Of a stretch of DNA of 64,000 nucleotides, positions 59,254-64,000 are shown in pieces. Source of the DNA: Rhizobium leguminosarum (lineage in GTDB: Bacteria; Pseudomonadota; Alphaproteobacteria; Rhizobiales; Rhizobiaceae); the NCBI RefSeq assembly GCF_001652265.1, contig NZ_LWBS01000109.1, forward strand, positions 327,373-391,372, read 5' to 3'. Position numbers and translations under genes: made by a program. Positions within the stretch are counted from its first letter, which is position 1, and each line of letters starts with the position of its first letter. The notes under the pieces were generated by a model. It had not been told where the DNA came from and searched no databases. It saw nothing but the letters and a program-made list of their open reading frames with translations.

Positions 59254-59979
59254 ATGGCAAGCTTGGAACTTCTCGGCTTCGGCTCGACGGGATGGGGCGC
59301 GTTGCTCATTGCTGCCGCCTTGATGACGCTGGCTGTCACGGCGACGGCGCTGGCGATCGGCGCGGTGATGGGCGCGATCGTCGCAGCCGCGAAACTCTCC
59401 GGCAATCTCGTCCTCGTCACGCTCGGCAATGTCTACACGACCGTGTTTCGCGGCGTGCCGGAACTGCTGATCATCTATCTGATCTATTTCGGCGGCTCGT
59501 CGGCCGTCACCTCGATCGGCCAGGCGATGGGCTACGAAGGATTCCTCGGCTTGCCCTCCTTCGTCGCCGGCGCGCTTGCGGTCGGCATCATCTCCGGCGC
59601 CTACCAGGCGGAGGTCTTCCGCGGCTCATTTCTCGCCATCTCCAAGGGCGAGCTTGAGGCCGCCTCGGCGATCGGCATGCATCGCGGCATGCGCCTTCGC
59701 CGCATCATCATGCCGCAGGTATTTCGCCTCGCCATTCCCGGCCTCGGCAACGTCTGGCAGCTCAGTCTCAAGGATTCGGCGTTGATCTCCGTCACCGGTC
59801 TTGCCGAGCTGATGCGCACCAGCCAGGTGGCGGCGGGCTCGACCCGCCAATATTTCCTGTTCTTCATCGCCGGCGGCTGCCTCTACCTGCTCCTGACCAG
59901 CCTTTCGGACCGCATCTTCAACGGGGCGGAGCGCCGCGCCAATCGCAGCATGCCGGCATCCGCCATGGGCCAGGCGTAA
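59254..59979 (+). CDS. ABC transporter permease, HisQ-like
   Basis: 241 residues from the ATG at 59254; the upstream in-frame codon at 59203 lies in the RIME element. About five helices. NVYTTVFRGVPELLIIYLIY and the EAA loop SGAYQAEVFRGSFLAISKGE then LEAASAIGMHRGMRLRRIIM are characteristic of HisQ/ArtQ permeases. The inner-membrane protein pairs with the next gene product. The stop is ten bases before the next start. Confidence 0.92.
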   Translation: MASLELLGFGSTGWGALLIAAALMTLAVTATALAIGAVMGAIVAAAKLSGNLVLVTLGNVYTTVFRGVPELLIIYLIYFGGSSAVTSIGQAMGYEGFLGLPSFVAGALAVGIISGAYQAEVFRGSFLAISKGELEAASAIGMHRGMRLRRIIMPQVFRLAIPGLGNVWQLSLKDSALISVTGLAELMRTSQVAAGSTRQYFLFFIAGGCLYLLLTSLSDRIFNGAERRANRSMPASAMGQA

Positions 59980-59989
59980 GGAGGCGACA

Positions 59990-60694
59990 ATGGATTTCAC
60001 CTTCATCGCCTCGACCATGGTCACCCTGCTCAAGGCCGTGCCGACGACGCTCATCCTGTTTTCCCTGTCGATCGTCTCCGGCGGTCTGCTGGCGCTCGTC
60101 ATCGTCTGGATGCGGACCAGTGGCAACAAAGTGCTTTCGGGCTTTGCCAAAGGCTATATCTTCGTCTTCCGCGGCTCGCCGCTTTTGATCCAGATGTTCC
60201 TGGTATTCTACGGCCTCGGCCAGTTCGGCTTCATCCGCTATTCCTTCCTCTGGCCATTCCTGCGCGAGCCGATGGTCTGCGCGGTGCTGTCGCTGGCGCT
60301 CTGCACCGCCGGCTACACGGCGGAGATCTTCCGTGGCGGCATTCGCGCCGTCTCGCCGAAGGAGATCGAAGCGGCGCGCTCGATCGGCATGTCCGGCTTC
60401 CTGCTGGTGCGCCGTATCCTGGCGCCGATCGCTTTCCGCCACGCGCTGCCGGCCTATTCCACCGAGATCGTGCTGATGATGAAGTCGACGGCGCTCGCAA
60501 GCCTCGTCACCGTCTGGGAGGTCACCGGCGTCGCCCAGCGGCTGATCTCGCAGACCTACCGCACAATGGAAGTCTTCCTCTGTGCGGCGATCATCTACCT
60601 CGTTCTCAACTTCATCATCCTGCAGGGCATGGCTCTGCTCGAATATTCGCTGTCCCGACATCGCCGCGCCATTCCGCAGGCGCTGAAGGCATAG
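59990..60694 (+). CDS. ABC transporter permease, HisM-like
   Basis: 234 residues behind AAGGAGG. The helix region KGYIFVFRGSPLLIQMFLVF and the EAA loop TAEIFRGGIRAVSPKEIEAA then RSIGMSGFLLVRRILAPIAF define a HisM/ArtM permease. With the preceding gene product it forms the channel of a histidine-type importer. The pair is bracketed by RIME copies C and D in direct orientation. Confidence 0.92.
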   Translation: MDFTFIASTMVTLLKAVPTTLILFSLSIVSGGLLALVIVWMRTSGNKVLSGFAKGYIFVFRGSPLLIQMFLVFYGLGQFGFIRYSFLWPFLREPMVCAVLSLALCTAGYTAEIFRGGIRAVSPKEIEAARSIGMSGFLLVRRILAPIAFRHALPAYSTEIVLMMKSTALASLVTVWEVTGVAQRLISQTYRTMEVFLCAAIIYLVLNFIILQGMALLEYSLSRHRRAIPQALKA

Positions 60695-60700
60695 TCGATC

Positions 60701-60813
60701 TAGAACAGGATGATTTTAGGCCGGGTCGGCCTAAAGTCTGAATCCTGTTCTAAACTAAATAGTTAGAGCGTGAAGTTGTCCGAAAACCGCTCACACTTTT
60801 CGGCATCATGCTC
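60701..60813 (+). repeat. RIME-like palindromic intergenic element, copy D
   Basis: Begins TAGAACAGGATGATTTTAGG seven bases past the permease stop and ends CATCATGCTC. Same orientation as copy C, 1.6 kb away. Confidence 0.83.
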
Positions 60814-60833
60814 GTGACCCGATTGGAGCACCC

Positions 60834-61610
60834 ATGCCAGGCGTAACCCGACTATCGGTCCGCAATATCCGCAAGAGCTTCGGTACGCACGAAGTCTTGC
60901 GCGGCATTTCCCTCGATGCCGAAGACGGCGATGTGATTTCGCTGCTCGGTGCCTCCGGCTCCGGCAAGTCGACCTTTCTGCGCTGCATCAACCTGCTCGA
61001 AACCGCAAGCGACGGCGAGATCTGGGTCGACGGCGAACAGATCCGCATGGTGCACAAGGGCGGCACGAGCAAGCCGGCCAGCCAGAAACAGGTGGACCAT
61101 ATCCGCTCCGAACTCGGCATGGTGTTCCAGTCCTTCAATCTCTGGTCCCATATGACGATCCTGCAGAACGTCATCGAAGGGCCGATCCATGTGCTGAAGC
61201 GGCCGCGCGCCGACTGCATCGCCGAGGCCGAAGCGTTGCTCGAAAAGGTCGGCATCGCCGACAAGCGCCACGCTTATCCCGCCCATCTTTCCGGCGGCCA
61301 GCAACAGCGCGCGGCGATCGCCCGTGCGCTCGCGATGAAGCCGAAGGTGATGCTGTTCGACGAGCCGACCTCGGCGCTTGATCCGGAGCTTGTTGGCGAG
61401 GTGCTGCGTGTCATGCGCGCGTTGGCCGAGGAAGGCATGACCATGCTCGTCGTCACCCATGAGATGAGCTTTGCCCGTAACGTCTCGAACCGCGTCGTCT
61501 TCATGCGCGAAGGGCTGATCGAAAGCAGCGGCAAGCCCGACGAAATGTTTACCGGTGGCGCCACACCCGCCTTTCGCCAGTTCATCGGCCATTTCGGAAG
61601 CGGTCAATGA
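60834..61610 (+). CDS. ABC transporter ATP-binding protein, HisP-like
   Basis: 258 residues. Walker [22 protein letters not shown]-loop [20 protein letters not shown], signature [17 protein letters not shown], Walker [17 protein letters not shown] and H-loop [18 protein letters not shown]. The [17 protein letters not shown] segment is close to HisP and related histidine/octopine-type ATPases. It powers import through the two permeases. It overlaps the next gene by four bases, so importer and HAL-like protein are made together. Confidence 0.93.
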   Translation: MPGVTRLSVRNIRKSFGTHEVLRGISLDAEDGDVISLLGASGSGKSTFLRCINLLETASDGEIWVDGEQIRMVHKGGTSKPASQKQVDHIRSELGMVFQSFNLWSHMTILQNVIEGPIHVLKRPRADCIAEAEALLEKVGIADKRHAYPAHLSGGQQQRAAIARALAMKPKVMLFDEPTSALDPELVGEVLRVMRALAEEGMTMLVVTHEMSFARNVSNRVVFMREGLIESSGKPDEMFTGGATPAFRQFIGHFGSGQ

Positions 61611-63094
61611 CAATCACCATCGAATCCGTGCTGACCTGGCGCGATGTCGCGCGCGTCGGGGCAGGGGAAGCGCTTGCGCTGTCGCCGGCCGCCCCAGCGC
61701 GCGTCGAGCAGGCAAGCCGCATCGTTGCGCGCATCGTCGAGACGGGGGTGCGCGCCTATGGCGTTAATACCGGCGTCGGGGCGCTGGCGGATACGGTGGT
61801 TGATCGCGCCTCGCAGAGCCTGTTGTCGCGCAGCATCGTGCTCAGCCATGCCTGCGGCGTCGGGCCACTGCTGGCCGCCCGCGAAGTGCGGGCGATCATC
61901 GCCGCACAGATTGCCAATTTCGCCCATGGTCATTCCGGCGTGCGGGGCGAGATCGTCCAGCATCTTGCGGCCATGCTGGAACATGATTGCATTCCCGACG
62001 TGCCCTCCAAGGGCTCTGCCGGTTACCTCGTCCACAACGCCCATATCGCGCTTGTTCTGATCGGCGAAGGCAGCGCTCACCTGCACGGCCGGCGTATGAG
62101 CGGTCGCGAGGCGCTTGCGGCGATCGGCCTCGAACCACTGGTGCTTGGCGCCAAGGAAGGCTTGAGCCTTGTCAACGGCACGGCCTGCGCCACCGGCCTG
62201 ACCGCCATGGCGCTTTTGCGCGCCGAGCGGCTGCTCGACTGGGCCGATGCGATCGCAGCACTGACGCTGGAAGCGGCAGGTTGCCAGATCGCCGCCTTCG
62301 ACGCGGCGGTGCTGGCGCTGCGCCCATCGGCGGGAATACAGAAAGTCGGAGCGAGCCTGCGCGCCAGGCTTCAGGGCAGCGGTCTTGTCGACGCAGCCTT
62401 CGGTCGGCGCACGCAGGATGCGCTCAGCCTTCGTTCGGTGCCGCACGCCCATGGTGCTGCCCGCGACGTTTTCGACAATTCCGCCCGCATCGCCGATCAG
62501 GAGCTTGCTTCGGTGACGGACAATCCGGCTGTCTCAGGCACGCCGGAACACCCGATCGTCTCTTCCGAGGCCCATGCTGTCGCCCCGGCGCTCGGGCAGG
62601 CGGCCGATAGCCTGGCCATTGCGCTGGCGCAGATCGGCGCAATCAGCGAACGGCGCATGGACCGGCTCGTCAATCCGCTGGTGAGCGGCCTGCCGCCCTT
62701 TTTGGCGAGCGATGCCGGCAGCCATTCCGGCTTCATGATTGCTCAGTATACCGCTGCCGCGCTCAGCAACGAGAACCGCCGCCTTGCCGCACCCGCGGCC
62801 ATGGACGGCGGGCTGACCTCCGGCCTGCAGGAGGATTTCCTCGCGCACCCGACGGCTGCCGCCGGCAAGCTGCTCGCCGTCATCGACAACGCCGAATATA
62901 TCCTGGCGATCGAGCTGATGGCTGCTGCCCAGGCGCATGATTTCCTGGCGGCGCCGCGGGCGGCAGGCACGGACCTGGTCTATAAGGCAGTGCGCGAACA
63001 GGTTTCCCATTATGGCGACGAGCGCCCGCTCAACAGCGATATCGAAGCCGTGCGCAGCCTGATCCGTGACACTGCGCCGCCGCCGATTGGTTGA
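61607..63094 (+). CDS. HAL/PAL family protein lacking the MIO tripeptide
   Basis: 495 residues of the aromatic amino acid lyase family: [46 protein letters not shown] and [17 protein letters not shown] align with HutH. But the cofactor-forming loop [11 protein letters not shown] is [11 protein letters not shown] here (residues 136-146), so Ala-Ser-Gly is replaced by Ser-Ala-Gly and the following Asp by Tyr. The QDPY of HutH is QDAL, losing the catalytic Tyr. It therefore probably does not deaminate histidine in the usual way. Close HAL-like proteins occur beside hut genes in Pseudomonas. Co-translated with the importer ATPase. Confidence 0.85.
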   Translation: MTITIESVLTWRDVARVGAGEALALSPAAPARVEQASRIVARIVETGVRAYGVNTGVGALADTVVDRASQSLLSRSIVLSHACGVGPLLAAREVRAIIAAQIANFAHGHSGVRGEIVQHLAAMLEHDCIPDVPSKGSAGYLVHNAHIALVLIGEGSAHLHGRRMSGREALAAIGLEPLVLGAKEGLSLVNGTACATGLTAMALLRAERLLDWADAIAALTLEAAGCQIAAFDAAVLALRPSAGIQKVGASLRARLQGSGLVDAAFGRRTQDALSLRSVPHAHGAARDVFDNSARIADQELASVTDNPAVSGTPEHPIVSSEAHAVAPALGQAADSLAIALAQIGAISERRMDRLVNPLVSGLPPFLASDAGSHSGFMIAQYTAAALSNENRRLAAPAAMDGGLTSGLQEDFLAHPTAAAGKLLAVIDNAEYILAIELMAAAQAHDFLAAPRAAGTDLVYKAVREQVSHYGDERPLNSDIEAVRSLIRDTAPPPIG

Positions 63095-63108
63095 ACCGAA
63101 GACCGCTG

Positions 63109-63654
63109 TCAGAACGGCTTGCTGGTTTCGGAATTCTGCTTTGGCTTTTCGCCGGCCTCGAGACGTTTGAGGCACTGGAGATAGGTCGGGTAGAGCTGAT
63201 CCACTCGCGAGAGTGGAAGCGTCCAGTCGCCTTCGTCGCCGGCAAAGGAAAGCTGCACGTCAGGCGTTCCGGCAAAGGAATTCTTGATGATCTTCTTCAG
63301 TCCGCCGCTCCCCTTGCTGGCCGGACCCCAGAGGCGAAGCGTGTTCTTGTCGAAGAATTCGGCGGCGACCACTTTCGTCGTCGTACGGTTGGTCAGCGTC
63401 ACCTCGGTCTTGGTATTGGCCGGAATGTCCCATGTGATCTTTGATACCAGCCAGAACGTCTCGGTCGCGCTCTGGCGGAATTCCATGGCCTTGCCGATCT
63501 CGCTGTCCCACAGCAGGCGGCAGTAGGGATGTAGGCTCTCATTCGCAAAGCCGACCGACCATTGTCTCGCGCTGCCCATCCATTCGGTCTCGCCGAAGGC
63601 GCAGACCGGCTGCAGGGCGGCTGCCATCAGAATCATCACTGCCGGAATTTTCAT
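63109..63654 (-). CDS. Secreted or periplasmic protein of unknown function
   Basis: 181 residues from the ATG at 63654, giving a signal peptide (MKIPAVMILMAAALQPVCAF) cut after Ala-Phe-Gly or nearby. The mature part is soluble and beta-rich (TWDIPANTKTEVTLTNRTTT, EFFDKNTLRLWGPASKGSGG) with two Cys that may form a disulfide (YCRLL and YLQCL). I do not recognise a domain. It converges on the HAL-like gene and is transcribed alone. Confidence 0.7.
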   Translation of the reverse strand: MKIPAVMILMAAALQPVCAFGETEWMGSARQWSVGFANESLHPYCRLLWDSEIGKAMEFRQSATETFWLVSKITWDIPANTKTEVTLTNRTTTKVVAAEFFDKNTLRLWGPASKGSGGLKKIIKNSFAGTPDVQLSFAGDEGDWTLPLSRVDQLYPTYLQCLKRLEAGEKPKQNSETSKPF

Positions 63655-63874
63655 CGCCGAATCCATCTCCAACGCCATCGGCTCCAGCGATAGCAAAAGA
63701 AGGTTGAGCTTTTGCTACTACAGCGCCGCGCGTTCTCTCAGACGCGAAAGGACGCAGTCGCACTTTGACCTGGCCGGAGAAGTTTCGCGGTGAACGTCAA
63801 ACGAGCCCATATTGCGCGGAGGATCTAAATCCGAGCCCCGGAAGATCTTCGGCGCAGTGCCCTCGACTGCGGAT

Positions 63875-64000
63875 TCACTTCGGGAAGAGGAACGTGACCG
63901 CGACGCGGAAGCCCAGTCCTTCCGGGCCATTGTCTGGAGCCGCCGCCCAATATCGTATGCCCGCCGTCAGGCTGATCGGCTGCTTGTCGATGGTGATCAG
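63875..64000 (-). CDS. C-terminal end of an outer-membrane protein (phenol MetA-pathway transporter-like)
   Basis: Forty-one codons enter from the right edge and end at a TGA at 63875. The visible sequence, KQPISLTAGIRYWAAAPDN then GPEGLGFRVAVTFLFPK, ends in amphipathic strands with a terminal hydrophobic-aromatic pattern recognised by the outer-membrane assembly machinery. GIRYWA..PDNGP..WGFR.xVTFLFPK-like tails occur in the MetA-pathway of phenol degradation family of putative outer-membrane transporters. The rest of the gene lies outside the window. Confidence 0.55.
   Translation of the reverse strand: MITIDKQPISLTAGIRYWAAAPDNGPEGLGFRVAVTFLFPK

Noticed and set aside
1-64000. tRNA, rRNA, prophage or intact insertion sequence
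   Set aside because: I found no cloverleaf-like gene, ribosomal RNA segment, transposase or phage structural gene in the translated frames or by reading the gaps; a dedicated search could still detect a divergent small RNA.

Overview
The window looks like a stretch of a Rhizobium genome, most likely of the R. leguminosarum / R. etli group. The evidence is high-GC coding sequence, several copies of a palindromic intergenic repeat resembling the rhizobial RIME element, a pcaDCHGB operon divergent from pcaQ, a complete hut system with the formylglutamate branch, a DUF982 gene and several class III nucleotide cyclases. I see no tRNA or rRNA gene, no CRISPR array and no intact insertion sequence or prophage.

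Layout. Positions 1-6.1 kb hold the tail of a nucleotide-sugar dehydrogenase, a DUF3095 cyclase-like protein, a small methyltransferase, an ABC exporter with a decayed second copy of the methyltransferase tail behind it, and an Rrf2 regulator divergent from a thioredoxin-reductase-like flavoprotein. Positions 6.3-13.8 kb are one long operon of membrane and AAA+ proteins: two tandem DUF805 proteins, DUF4129, DUF4350, MoxR, DUF58, SpoIIM-like and RDD. Positions 14-22.2 kb hold surface-polysaccharide and signalling genes (acyltransferase, FkbM methyltransferase, a diheme/[2Fe-2S] adenylate cyclase of CyaC type, glycosyltransferase, polysaccharide deacetylase), a frameshifted alpha/beta hydrolase, a GFA protein and an MBL-fold hydrolase.

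Positions 22.6-38.4 kb form a catabolic block for quinate/shikimate. Two FCD-type GntR regulators, a QuiC 3-dehydroshikimate dehydratase, a polar-amino-acid-type ABC importer, a type II dehydroquinase, a Gfo/Idh/MocA dehydrogenase and a shikimate-dehydrogenase homologue would convert quinate or shikimate into protocatechuate. The pcaDCHGB operon and its activator PcaQ then take protocatechuate to beta-ketoadipate. A gluconate-5-dehydrogenase-like SDR and a HigBA-like toxin-antitoxin pair lie between the two halves.

Positions 38.4-48.7 kb are a mixed region: a frameshifted isoprenylcysteine-methyltransferase-like gene, a Xre/RES toxin-antitoxin pair, an orphan substrate-binding protein with a Cache-HAMP cyclase, an ArsR/AHSA1/GST operon, DUF982, DUF899 and a J-domain protein. 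Positions 48.8-63.1 kb carry histidine utilisation: hutI-hutH-hutG-hutU-hutD divergent from hutF and a GntR/UTRA regulator, then a second HutC-type regulator divergent from an ABC importer that ends in a HAL-family protein lacking the MIO-forming tripeptide. The window ends with a small secreted protein and the C-terminus of an outer-membrane protein.

Repeats recur throughout. In five places (DUF4350, the HigA-like antitoxin, pcaB, FkbM, polysaccharide deacetylase) an intergenic repeat element supplies the stop codon of the neighbouring gene.
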